A stretch of DNA of 64,000 bases from JAYUJH01 sp043765375 (GTDB lineage: Bacteria > Pseudomonadota > Alphaproteobacteria > Rickettsiales > UBA998): positions 1 to 64,000 of the forward strand of contig JAYUJH010000023.1 in NCBI GenBank assembly GCA_043765375.1, in the 5' to 3' direction. Shown piece by piece: positions 1 through 7,138 of this stretch (positions are counted from its first letter, which is position 1; each line of letters starts with the position of its first letter). The notes under the pieces are model-generated. The model worked only from the letters and a program-made list of their open reading frames with translations. It did not search any database and was not told the origin of the DNA. A program made the position numbers and the translations under genes.

Positions 1-47
1 GCACGTAAAATTAAAAAGCTAATTTTGCACTATACCCCTTATAAATT

Positions 48-107
48 ATAGCACTACATAATTTTATATATTTTACATGTGTAAAATTATAAAAGTAAAT
101 TGTTATA
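48..107. repeat. Palindromic repeat element, decayed copy
   Basis: About 60 bp starting TATAGCACTACATAATTTTA and containing an inner inverted repeat of TTTTAC around ATGT. It is nearly identical over its left half to the palindrome at 24631-24691. The right arm is decayed: TTGTTATA stands where the other copy has GTGCTATA. Bases 1-47 also resemble 24589-24630, so the window opens inside a copy of the same composite two-palindrome element. This fills most of the 225-base gap after sdhA; I see no gene in that gap. Confidence 0.75.
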
Positions 108-225
108 TATAGAAATACATGAGCAGCGGAAGCGGAGAAAATCAAATGTTGCAGGCATTTTGAAAAGATGTGAATACAGATTCGTAGTAAAAAACGTTAT
201 AATAAACAATTAACATAAGCAATAA

Positions 226-2097
226 TCAATAAGAGCGGGTTTCGGGGGCTAGTGATTCCTCACCATCTGTTCCTTCCATATGCACTAATTTTTTGCTACA
301 TCGCCAAGATTTTCCAGCATTATTAGCCCCTATATTATTAGCCCCTATATCCTCAATTCCTATATTCTCAGTAGTTCCTACATTCTCAATTAATGTATGG
401 CACAACCAATTTTCATCATCACGATTCACAAAATCGGTGCGGGCATGTGCGCCCCGTGATTCCTTGCGAAAATCAGCGGAGTGCATTGTTGCCAGTGAGA
501 GTGATATTAAATTATCCGTTTCCAACGCCGTTACCAACCCATTATTCCAGCGCAAATCACGATGATGTAATTTGCAATCATGGTGCAAGCCATTTGCCAC
601 TTGTTGCAATTGCTCAATTCCATGTTGTAATGAATCTGCATGACGCAATATTCCCGCATTTGCTTGAGTAATCGCCTGCGCTTGCTTGCAATATGAATAT
701 GGATCTCGCTCCCCTGCGCTATAGCGAAAAGCATCAAATCTAGCTAAAATACGCTCCAAACACATGGTTGGAATATCCGCTGCGGTTAAAGCAACTCCAT
801 TATTTGCTGATGCCGTCACCTCGCCAGCACGCTTGCCAAACACCACCAAATCCAGCAATGAATTGCACCCTAAGCGGTTTGCTCCATGCACCGATGCACA
901 AGCCGCCTCGCCAATTGCAAACAATCCCGCAACAGCCTCACCATTTGCATTTAGCACTTGTGCATCAATATTGGTTGGGATTCCTCCCATGGTATAATGC
1001 GCCGTTGGAGTGATGGGAATTGGTTGCGTGGCAATATCCACATTCATTAATTGCCTCGCTAATATTGCGGTGGCGGGAAGATATTTCTCAACTCGTTCAG
1101 TTGGAATAGCGGTTAAATCCAGCTCAATATAATCAGCTTTTGCACCGCACCCACGCCCTTCATGAATCTCTTGCATTATTGCCCTTGTGACTACATCGCG
1201 CGAGGCTAAATCCTTATATTTTGGGGCATATCGTTCCATAAATCGCTCACCATTGCCATTGCGCAACACTCCGCCTTCTGCCCGCCCAGCTTCCGAAATC
1301 AGCACACCAGAGCCGTATAATCCAGTTGGGTGAAATTGCACAAACTCCATATCTTGCAACGGCAATCCCGCCCGCAACACCATTGCATTGCCATCACCTG
1401 TGCAAGTGGAAGAAGAAGTCGCTGCTGCATAAATCTGTCCATATCCACCCGTTGCAATGATGGTATTATGCGATAAAAACACATGTAATTCGCCTGTTTC
1501 CAGCTCCCACGCAACGCAACCAACGCACGAGCCATCATCACGCATCAGCAAATCCAGCACAATAAACTCAACGAAGAACTTCACATCAAAACGTTGCACA
1601 TAATCATATAAACCCGTCATGATTGCATCACCTGTGCGGTCAGCTGCGGCACATGCCCGAAATGCGAGGTCGCCTTTGCCATAATGAGTGGACATTCCAC
1701 CATAGGGGCGTTGATATATTTTGCCATGTTCATCACGAGTGAATGGAACGCCCATTTCTGCCAATTCCATGATAGCTTCGGGCGCATTTTTGCACATATA
1801 TCGTATGGCGTTTTGGTCACCCAGCCAATCTGAACCACGAATAGTATCATAAGCGTGCCATCGCCAATCATCAGCATTTACATTACCAAGTGCGGCGTTA
1901 ATTCCGCCTTGCGCCGCCACAGTATGGCTGCGAGTGGGTGGAACTTTGCTTATCACCCCAACATTTAGCTTAGCATCAGCTCCAAGTTTGGCTGCTTCAA
2001 TGGCGGCGCGCAATCCTGCCCCCCCCGCCCCAATAATCAACACTTGGAACGAATGAATGTGAGTGATGTGCGATGTTACTTCGTTTGTTTTATTCAT
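226..2097 (-). CDS. sdhA: Succinate dehydrogenase flavoprotein subunit
   Basis: SdhA, the FAD-containing subunit of respiratory complex II, oxidises succinate to fumarate in the TCA cycle at the inner membrane. The N-terminus has the Rossmann FAD motif IIGAGGAGLRAA (about residues 21-32) and RSHTVAAQGG, with H58 as the expected covalent FAD-histidine. HYGKGDLAFR and the capping domain follow, then HPTGLYGSG and the conserved ANRLGCNSLLD near residue 410. At 623 aa it is longer than the usual 590-600. The extra length is a 5-residue-period repeat (TENIG, IEDIG, ANNIG, ANNAG) just before the C-terminus, encoded by 15-bp units at 319-378. sdhC and sdhD do not precede it and sdhB is not within the 225 bases after it, so the gene seems detached from its operon. 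No strong ribosome binding site is visible. Confidence 0.97.
   Translation of the reverse strand: MNKTNEVTSHITHIHSFQVLIIGAGGAGLRAAIEAAKLGADAKLNVGVISKVPPTRSHTVAAQGGINAALGNVNADDWRWHAYDTIRGSDWLGDQNAIRYMCKNAPEAIMELAEMGVPFTRDEHGKIYQRPYGGMSTHYGKGDLAFRACAAADRTGDAIMTGLYDYVQRFDVKFFVEFIVLDLLMRDDGSCVGCVAWELETGELHVFLSHNTIIATGGYGQIYAAATSSSTCTGDGNAMVLRAGLPLQDMEFVQFHPTGLYGSGVLISEAGRAEGGVLRNGNGERFMERYAPKYKDLASRDVVTRAIMQEIHEGRGCGAKADYIELDLTAIPTERVEKYLPATAILARQLMNVDIATQPIPITPTAHYTMGGIPTNIDAQVLNANGEAVAGLFAIGEAACASVHGANRLGCNSLLDLVVFGKRAGEVTASANNGVALTAADIPTMCLERILARFDAFRYSAGERDPYSYCKQAQAITQANAGILRHADSLQHGIEQLQQVANGLHHDCKLHHRDLRWNNGLVTALETDNLISLSLATMHSADFRKESRGAHARTDFVNRDDENWLCHTLIENVGTTENIGIEDIGANNIGANNAGKSWRCSKKLVHMEGTDGEESLAPETRSY
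319..378. repeat. In-frame 15-bp tandem repeat inside sdhA
   Basis: Four 15-bp units at 319-333, 334-348, 349-363 and 364-378. The first two are identical (ATTATTAGCCCCTAT) and the others are degenerate. On the minus strand they encode the xxNIG-type pentapeptide repeat near the SdhA C-terminus, so the reading frame is kept. Confidence 0.9.
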
Positions 2098-2213
2098 TTC
2101 ATATATATGTATAAATGATATTCAAAGATTTGCAAATTGTATATTTTTAATAATTATTTTTATAAATATAATTAAATAATGTCACATGTAACAAAATATT
2201 AATATTAATTAAC

Positions 2214-2242
2214 TTGACATTTGCGGGGGGGGGGGGTAAAAT
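2214..2242 (+). promoter_or_regulatory. Sigma70-like promoter with a G12 tract as spacer
   Basis: A perfect -35 hexamer TTGACA lies at 2214-2219 and a -10-like TAAAAT at 2237-2242, separated by exactly 17 bp. Twelve of the spacer bases are a G homopolymer (2225-2236). The nearest downstream gene on this strand is the 56-codon ORF at 2360, which implies a leader of about 110 nt. The leader contains a small hairpin at 2285-2302 (AGAGTTT, TTTT loop, AAGCTCT). Homopolymer slippage would change the -35/-10 spacing, as known for the meningococcal porA promoter; activity here is inferred. Confidence 0.7.
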
Positions 2243-2359
2243 TATTTTTGTTAATTATTGGTTGATTTTTTTCATCTCAATTAAAGAGTTTTTTTAAGCT
2301 CTACAAAATTAGTTAGATGGATAAGTTAATTCCAATAGCTACTAAATGGAGACAAACCC

Positions 2360-2530
2360 ATGTCAGAACATCAAACAGAAGCGGAAAAAGCAATTTTCAA
2401 TGTAAGACCACTAGTGACAAATGTAACAAAAGGAGGCGAAGTAACTTTTCGTAGATCCGACGGTTCAGAAGGAACAACTAAAATTAGAGCTATGGCAACT
2501 AACCCCAAAATCTTTAGAAATAAAGAATAA
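2360..2530 (+). CDS. Small basic protein of unknown function (56 aa)
   Basis: I do not recognise this 56-codon ORF. It begins MSEHQTEAEKAIFNVRP and ends NPKIFRNKE; the second half is basic (Lys/Arg-rich) and there is no membrane segment or cysteine. Support for a real gene comes from context. GGAG lies eight bases before the ATG, a consensus-like promoter with a G12 spacer lies about 120 bases upstream, and a strong intrinsic terminator begins about 50 bases after the stop. Promoter, leader, ribosome binding site, ORF and terminator thus form a complete monocistronic unit. The small size and basic charge would suit a nucleic-acid-binding or regulatory protein, but that is a guess. It could also be a small RNA carrying an incidental ORF. 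Confidence 0.6.
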   Translation: MSEHQTEAEKAIFNVRPLVTNVTKGGEVTFRRSDGSEGTTKIRAMATNPKIFRNKE

Positions 2531-2577
2531 TAAAAGTTAACAGCTCGCACATATTACTGTTTTAACCCAATAAACTT

Positions 2578-2626
2578 GTTCATCTTGAAAGCAGCGAAAA
2601 CTGCACATCAAGGTGAACATTTTTTT
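2578..2626 (+). terminator. Rho-independent terminator
   Basis: An 11-bp stem pairs 2578-2588 with 2608-2618 (one G-U pair). It encloses a second hairpin GCAG-CGAAAA-CTGC and is followed by ATTTTTTT. It closes the transcription unit of the 56-aa ORF and separates it from the convergent HEPN/MNT genes. Confidence 0.85.
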
Positions 2627-2635
2627 AATAACACA

Positions 2636-2959
2636 TCACAAATATAACCTCTGTCTATGTTCATTAATAATTTGTTGGAACTCGGTAGTGATGTCATGAT
2701 AATCAATAATATCAACCTTCCATGGTAGCAATGATTCCTCAAATGCTTGCGTCAAAGCAAATATGAGTTTAATGTCCAGTTTGTTACCATCACTCATAGC
2801 AATTGCTAAGTCTAGGTCAGAAAATGGTTTAACATTGCCTCCATTTCCTTTGGCTCTGCTCCCAAACACCCATACCACCGCATTATCTGGCAAATATTGC
2901 TTTAATATATTTCTAACATCATTCAAATGTTTATCAGATATAAAAATATTTTGTTTCAT
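2636..2959 (-). CDS. MNT-family nucleotidyltransferase (antitoxin of a HEPN/MNT pair)
   Basis: A minimal nucleotidyltransferase of the HI0073/MntA type. It has the pol-beta motif GSRAKGNGG... followed by SDLDLAI, i.e. GS-x13-DxD, with a somewhat longer spacing than the usual GSx10DxD. A later acidic residue in KVDIIDYHD would be the third metal ligand. It starts 6 bases after the stop of the HEPN gene, so the two are co-transcribed. In characterised pairs the MNT protein neutralises the HEPN ribonuclease by adding AMP to its tyrosine. Length (107 aa) is normal. The pair sits directly behind ftsE, in the place where ftsX would be expected. Confidence 0.88.
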   Translation of the reverse strand: MKQNIFISDKHLNDVRNILKQYLPDNAVVWVFGSRAKGNGGNVKPFSDLDLAIAMSDGNKLDIKLIFALTQAFEESLLPWKVDIIDYHDITTEFQQIINEHRQRLYL

Positions 2960-2965
2960 GATGTA

Positions 2966-3373
2966 TTAGCTATTGCGCTCCATCAATTTGTTACACAAAT
3001 AAACCGCCTCCTCATAAAACTCAGGAATAATCAACATAACTTCTGCGGCTTTGCTTTGATTATAAGCGTGGCTAGTCGTGTTACGTGCCATACGATAAAT
3101 ATGCCACTTATCCCAACTATGTTGAACAAGTCCTTTTTCGGCAGATAGGCGGATAATTTCTTGCATACTCATATAATCAATTTCCACAGGGGCAATGCTT
3201 GTTTGCTCAAGATAACGTTTAAGCATTTTATACGATAACTCATAACTATACTCAAATCGCTGAATGCAGCAATCACGCACAAAACCATTGCTAGCATCTT
3301 TTCCATGCTCCTCCAATGCTTCCCGCAAAGACAAAATCGCATTTTCCAACGATGTGAAATTGAGTTTATTCAT
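2966..3373 (-). CDS. HEPN-domain protein, HI0074 family (toxin of a HEPN/MNT pair)
   Basis: A 135-aa all-helical protein of the nucleotidyltransferase substrate-binding family. Recognisable stretches are FVRDCCIQRFEYSYELSYKMLKRYL and, near residue 105, RMARNTTSHAY. The latter contains R-x4-H-x-Y, the HEPN ribonuclease signature plus the tyrosine AMPylated in known systems. It starts one base after the ftsE stop and is followed by the MNT gene after 6 bases. By family knowledge it would be an RNA-cleaving toxin; this is not proven for the HI0074 branch, where a substrate-binding role was first proposed. Confidence 0.88.
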   Translation of the reverse strand: MNKLNFTSLENAILSLREALEEHGKDASNGFVRDCCIQRFEYSYELSYKMLKRYLEQTSIAPVEIDYMSMQEIIRLSAEKGLVQHSWDKWHIYRMARNTTSHAYNQSKAAEVMLIIPEFYEEAVYLCNKLMERNS

Positions 3374-3374
3374 A

Positions 3375-4043
3375 TCAATTATGTTTAGGCGTTTGCGCTA
3401 TTACCCCGCCCCTCAATGAAAGCACGGGATAATTAAAGGATTCCAGTAATCTTGGGTCATGCGTGGCGATTAGCACCGTTGCCCCTTGTTGATGCAATGC
3501 CTCAAACAGGCGCATAACTTTTTTGCTTAATTCAGGGTCTAGGTTGCCCGTTGGTTCGTCCGCAATAATCAGCGCAGGGTTATTCACCACGGCACGCGCA
3601 ATTGCCACACGTTGTTTCTCCCCCCCTGATAATATATGCGGGTGCGAATGTTTGACTTTGTCAAGCTCAATCCACATTAACAGCTCATCAACTTTTTGGC
3701 TATATTCATCTTTTGGCACGCCCATAACTTTTTGCGGCAATGCTATGTTCTCGGCAATGCTCAAATGATCCATCAAACGATAATTTTGATAAACGCAACC
3801 AATACGGCGACGGAGCAAAGGCAGAACTTGCCGATCTAGCGAAAGAACATCTTGCCCAAACATCAACAACTTGCCCGAACTTGGCTGCATATTGAGGCTT
3901 AATATTTTTAGCAAAGTGGTTTTGCCAGCCCCACTTGCACCCGTGAGAAAATAAAACCCTCCCGTTTTCAGCGAGAAAGAAACCTCCTTCAGCACTTGAA
4001 TGTCCTTACCATAAGTTTGGCTAATATTTTGGCAATTAATCAT
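3375..4043 (-). CDS. ftsE: Cell-division ABC transporter ATPase FtsE
   Basis: FtsE is the ATPase of the FtsEX complex, which signals from the divisome to periplasmic murein hydrolases. Walker A is TGASGAGKTTLL, the signature LSGGEKQRVAIARA, and Walker B LIIADEPTGNLD, the last a typical FtsE/LolD sequence; the switch histidine is in IATHDPRL. I chose the internal ATG at 4043 because it gives the family start MINCQNISQTYG and 222 aa, the length of E. coli FtsE; an upstream ATG at 4061 is also open. ftsX normally overlaps the 3' end but is absent. A HEPN/MNT module follows after one base. LolD-type function is an alternative, though YGKDIQVLKEVSF and YQNYRLMDHLS favour FtsE. Confidence 0.85.
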   Translation of the reverse strand: MINCQNISQTYGKDIQVLKEVSFSLKTGGFYFLTGASGAGKTTLLKILSLNMQPSSGKLLMFGQDVLSLDRQVLPLLRRRIGCVYQNYRLMDHLSIAENIALPQKVMGVPKDEYSQKVDELLMWIELDKVKHSHPHILSGGEKQRVAIARAVVNNPALIIADEPTGNLDPELSKKVMRLFEALHQQGATVLIATHDPRLLESFNYPVLSLRGGVIAQTPKHN

Positions 4044-4153
4044 CAATAAAACTTTAAGCATTAATGCAAAATATATGCAAGTTTTATCTAAATGATATCT
4101 CTTAAAAATAAAAAACTATTTACTATATCAATCATATAGTTTAATAATTAATT

Positions 4154-5404
4154 ATGACTGAAAATCCAAATAATCTGCCCCTTAAAGCCTTGCTGATTGA
4201 TAGCTGGTATGATACATATCTCGGGGTGATAATCCTGATTAGGGTATTTGCTGGCACAATTAAAAAAGGGCAGAAAGTGCGCATGATGTCCAATAATGCT
4301 GCATATTTCGTTGATGATGTGGGAGTATTCACGCCGAAAAAACTAGCCGTCAAACAGCTTGGAGCGGGTGAAGTCGGGTTTATCATCACTGGAGTTAAGC
4401 ATGTAGCTGATACCAAAGTGGGGGATACGATAACCGACGAATTAAAACCAACCGCACAAGCATTGGTTGGGTTCAAACCATCACAACCCGTGGTTTTTTG
4501 TGGGATATACCCAACTGATACTGGTGAATATGAGCATCTCAAGCAAAGCATCGCCAAATTGCACCTTAATGATGCAAGTTTTCATTATGAAATTGAGAGT
4601 TCAACCGCACTTGGTATGGGTTTTCGTTGCGGATTTTTAGGGTTGCTGCATCTGGAAATTATCCAAGAGCGATTAGAGCGGGAATATGATGTTGACTTAA
4701 TCACCACTGCACCAAGTGTGGTTTATCAAATGACTTTAACCGACGGGCGTGAAGTTGAATTACATAACCCCGCCGACATGCCCGACCCAACCAAAATCGT
4801 TGAAATGCGTGAGCCATGGATTAAAGGCACAATCATGGTTCCCGATGAATATTTAGGGGCGGTGCTAACGCTTTGCACCGAAAAACGGGGCGAGCAGGTT
4901 GATTTAACTTATGTTGGCGGGCGAGCTATGGCGGTTTATCGTCTGCCACTCAATGAGGTGGTATTTGATTTTTACGATAGGCTCAAATCATGTTCACGTG
5001 GCTATGCCAGCTTTGATTATGCGCTTGATGGTCACCGAGAGGGCGATTTAGTCAAGCTCACGGTGATGGTCAATGGTGAAAATGTTGATGCTTTGTCACT
5101 GATTGTGCATCGTGGGCAAGCGGAGTTTCGGGGGCGGGCTTTTTGCAAACGCCTGAAGGATTTAATTCCGCAACATTTATTTAAGATTCCAATTCAAGCA
5201 GCAATTGGTGGCAAAATCATCGCCCGTGAAACAATTAATGCGATGCGCAAAGATGTGACGGCAAAATGCTATGGTGGTGATATTTCCCGCAAACGCAAAT
5301 TGTTGGATAAGCAGAAAAAGGGTAAGAAGAAAATGCGTTCAATCGGCAATGTGGATATTCCGCAATCCGCCTTCATCGCCGCCTTGCGTATGGATAATGA
5401 TTGA
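4154..5404 (+). pseudogene. lepA: LepA (elongation factor 4) lacking its GTPase domain
   Basis: The 416-aa ORF matches LepA from the start of domain II to the C-terminus: PLKALLIDSWYDTYLGV, GFRCGFLGLLHLEIIQERLE, DLITTAPSVVY, then the LepA C-terminal domain with AIGGKIIARETI and KKMRSIGNVDIPQ. Full-length LepA is about 600 aa. The whole N-terminal GTPase domain (G1-G5 motifs, about 185 residues) is missing. The break falls just after the GTPase domain, and an in-frame stop (TAA, 4145-4147) lies immediately upstream, so this is not a missed start. No ribosome binding site precedes the ATG. The ORF is otherwise intact and well conserved. It may be a fresh 5' truncation after rearrangement, or a retained GTPase-less protein; I class it as a truncated gene. 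Confidence 0.88.
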
Positions 5405-5452
5405 TAGATAATAGCTTGATTTATTTATTATGGAAGCAGATGATAATATGTT

Positions 5453-5731
5453 ATGATGTTTGAATATGATAAAAATAAAAGCCATTCCAATTTAATCAAA
5501 CATGGTATTGATTTTGAACATGCACAAAAACTTTGGAACGATTATTATTTGATAGAAATATCAATTAATATCATTGGCGATGAAAACAGAATATTATGCG
5601 TTGCAAAATATCAAGATAAACATTGGACAGCCGTGATTTTGAAGAAAAAAATGTCAATTCGTATTATATCAGTTAGAAGTGCTAGGAAAAAAGAGGTTGA
5701 TTTATATGAATATTACCGCAGAAGAGTTTGA
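5453..5731 (+). CDS. brnT: BrnT-family toxin
   Basis: A 92-aa protein with the BrnT (COG2929) pattern: FEYDKNKSHSNLIKHGIDFEHAQKLW at the N-terminus, a central GDENRIL strand and RIISVRSARKKEVDLYEYY at the C-terminus. BrnT is a RelE-fold ribonuclease that inhibits translation and is bound by its DNA-binding antitoxin. Two Met codons stand at the start; either could be used. The following antitoxin gene overlaps its 3' end by 26 bases, the usual brnTA order (toxin first). Confidence 0.85.
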   Translation: MMFEYDKNKSHSNLIKHGIDFEHAQKLWNDYYLIEISINIIGDENRILCVAKYQDKHWTAVILKKKMSIRIISVRSARKKEVDLYEYYRRRV

Positions 5732-5945
5732 TAAAATATTTGATGAAGGCAATGAGGATATTCTGCAATATTGTGATTTAGATAATATTTATCACCCTAA
5801 TTCACAGCGTCAACATATTACAGTTGACATTAGCGATGAAATAGCTAACTTGCTTGATAATAAAGCGCGGATACTTGGAATTAGTCGTCAAGATATATTG
5901 CATAATTGGATTATAGAAAAATCAAAAGAATTAACTCAAATATAG
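5706..5945 (+). CDS. BrnA-like / CopG-type antitoxin
   Basis: A 79-aa partner of the BrnT toxin. The N-terminal part, MNITAEEFDKIFDEGNEDI, is typical of antitoxins with the EFDKxFDxG signature. The C-terminal part, HITVDISDEIANLLDNKARILGISRQDILHNWI, is a ribbon-helix-helix domain that would bind its own operator. The frame opens earlier with GTG at 5679, but ATG 5706 follows AGAGG (5691-5695) and gives the family N-terminus. It overlaps brnT, indicating translational coupling and autoregulation of the pair. Confidence 0.82.
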   Translation: MNITAEEFDKIFDEGNEDILQYCDLDNIYHPNSQRQHITVDISDEIANLLDNKARILGISRQDILHNWIIEKSKELTQI

Positions 5946-5974
5946 AGTTGCCTTAAACATAGGACGTGAATTAA

Positions 5975-7072
5975 ATGAAAAAAATATTATTTGGGTTGTT
6001 ATGCGCAGCTCTTGTTTCAACTAGTTTGATTTTTGTTGCAACCAAACCAGCGAATGAAGTGGCGAATAAGGTTGATTCAACGCAAAAGGCTGATGCAACT
6101 AGCAAAGCGGGCGATAGCGAAAAAATGGTAAATCTATATTCCGCTCAACAAGAGCATTTGATTCGCCCCGTGTTGGATAATTTTACCAAACAAACGGGAA
6201 TTGCGGTTCAGCTAATCACTGGTGATGCAGCAGGACTGGTGACAAGGTTGCAGCAAGAAGGCGAAAACACAAAAGCTGATGCGTTGCTAACGGCGGATAT
6301 TGGTAATTTATATCAAGCGAAAACTCGTGGATTATTGCAAGTTGTGAAATCAAAACTGCTAGAGGAAAATATTCCAGCACATTTGCGTGATAGCCAAGGC
6401 ATGTGGTATGGTTTCACGATGCGCACCCGTTTGCTATTTATGCGCCGTGATGAATCAACAACTGCACCAAAAAATTATACAGATTTAGTTGATAATCAGT
6501 GGTTGGGCGGTATTTTGGTTCGCTCATCTGACCATGTTTATAATCAATCATTGCTTGCTTCTATTATTTACCATCAAGGCGAGGAGGAGGCAGAAAAGTT
6601 TGCACAAGGTCTGGTGAAAAATCTTGCCCGCACCCCTCAGGGAGGGGATCGGGATCAGTTGGCAGCACTCGCTGCGGGTGAAGGCAAAATCGCCATTTCC
6701 AACAGCTATTATTATTTGATGTTAGTGAGTGACGACAAAACTTTGCGTAATGAATTGGTTGCTAAAAATATTGTGCCAATATTGCCAAATCAAGCAACAA
6801 CTGGTGCGCATGTCAATATTCGTGGCGGTGGCGTAACAAAATATGCTAAACATAAAGATGAGGCGATAATATTGTTGGAATATTTGTCAGGTGAGGAAGC
6901 GCAAGGGTTGTTTGCCAATCTCAACCGTGAATATCCTGTTAATGTGAAAGTTGCCCCATCAACCGAAATGAAGTTGCTAGGCGATATTAAGTTTGATGAT
7001 ACGCCGTTAGAGAAAATAGGGGCGATGCAACAACGGGCAATCGCAATTATGGATAAAGCTGGTTGGCGGTGA
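5975..7072 (+). CDS. fbpA: Ferric iron ABC transporter substrate-binding protein (FbpA/FutA type)
   Basis: A 365-aa periplasmic binding protein with an N-terminal signal segment (MKKILFGLLCAALVSTSLIFVA). The mature part starts with VNLYSAQQEHLIRPVLDNFTKQTGI, characteristic of the FbpA/FutA ferric-binding family. ADALLTADIGNLYQAK and ISNSYYYLML supply the tyrosines that coordinate Fe3+. A Lys/Asp/Ala-rich linker of about 25 residues separates the signal segment from the domain; no lipobox cysteine is evident apart from an early Cys inside the hydrophobic segment. AGGA lies ten bases before the ATG. The permease and ATPase genes (fbpB, fbpC) are not adjacent. No Fur-like site was obvious upstream. 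Confidence 0.9.
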   Translation: MKKILFGLLCAALVSTSLIFVATKPANEVANKVDSTQKADATSKAGDSEKMVNLYSAQQEHLIRPVLDNFTKQTGIAVQLITGDAAGLVTRLQQEGENTKADALLTADIGNLYQAKTRGLLQVVKSKLLEENIPAHLRDSQGMWYGFTMRTRLLFMRRDESTTAPKNYTDLVDNQWLGGILVRSSDHVYNQSLLASIIYHQGEEEAEKFAQGLVKNLARTPQGGDRDQLAALAAGEGKIAISNSYYYLMLVSDDKTLRNELVAKNIVPILPNQATTGAHVNIRGGGVTKYAKHKDEAIILLEYLSGEEAQGLFANLNREYPVNVKVAPSTEMKLLGDIKFDDTPLEKIGAMQQRAIAIMDKAGWR

Positions 7073-7110
7073 TGTTATTAGGCAAAAACTAAATACTCAT
7101 AATTAAATAG

Positions 7111-7138
7111 CCATCATCAAATCACCATAATCAAATCA
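7111..7138. repeat. 14-bp tandem duplication across the glnE stop codon
   Basis: Units 7111-7124 (CCATCATCAAATCA) and 7125-7138 (CCATAATCAAATCA) differ by one base. The glnE stop (complement of TCA, 7136-7138) lies at the edge of one unit, so the other carries a second copy of it. Confidence 0.8.

Noticed and set aside
2225..2236. G12 tract as a mere assembly error
   Set aside because: It cannot be excluded without reads, but its exact placement between consensus-like -35 and -10 hexamers at 17-bp spacing argues for a real promoter feature.
4141..4557. Minus-strand ORF over the lepA 5' end
   Set aside because: It is antisense to well-conserved LepA domain II and has no family features.
5679..5705. 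GTG start for the BrnT-partner antitoxin
   Set aside because: ATG 5706 has AGAGG at a good distance and gives the family N-terminus; the GTG extension has no ribosome site.
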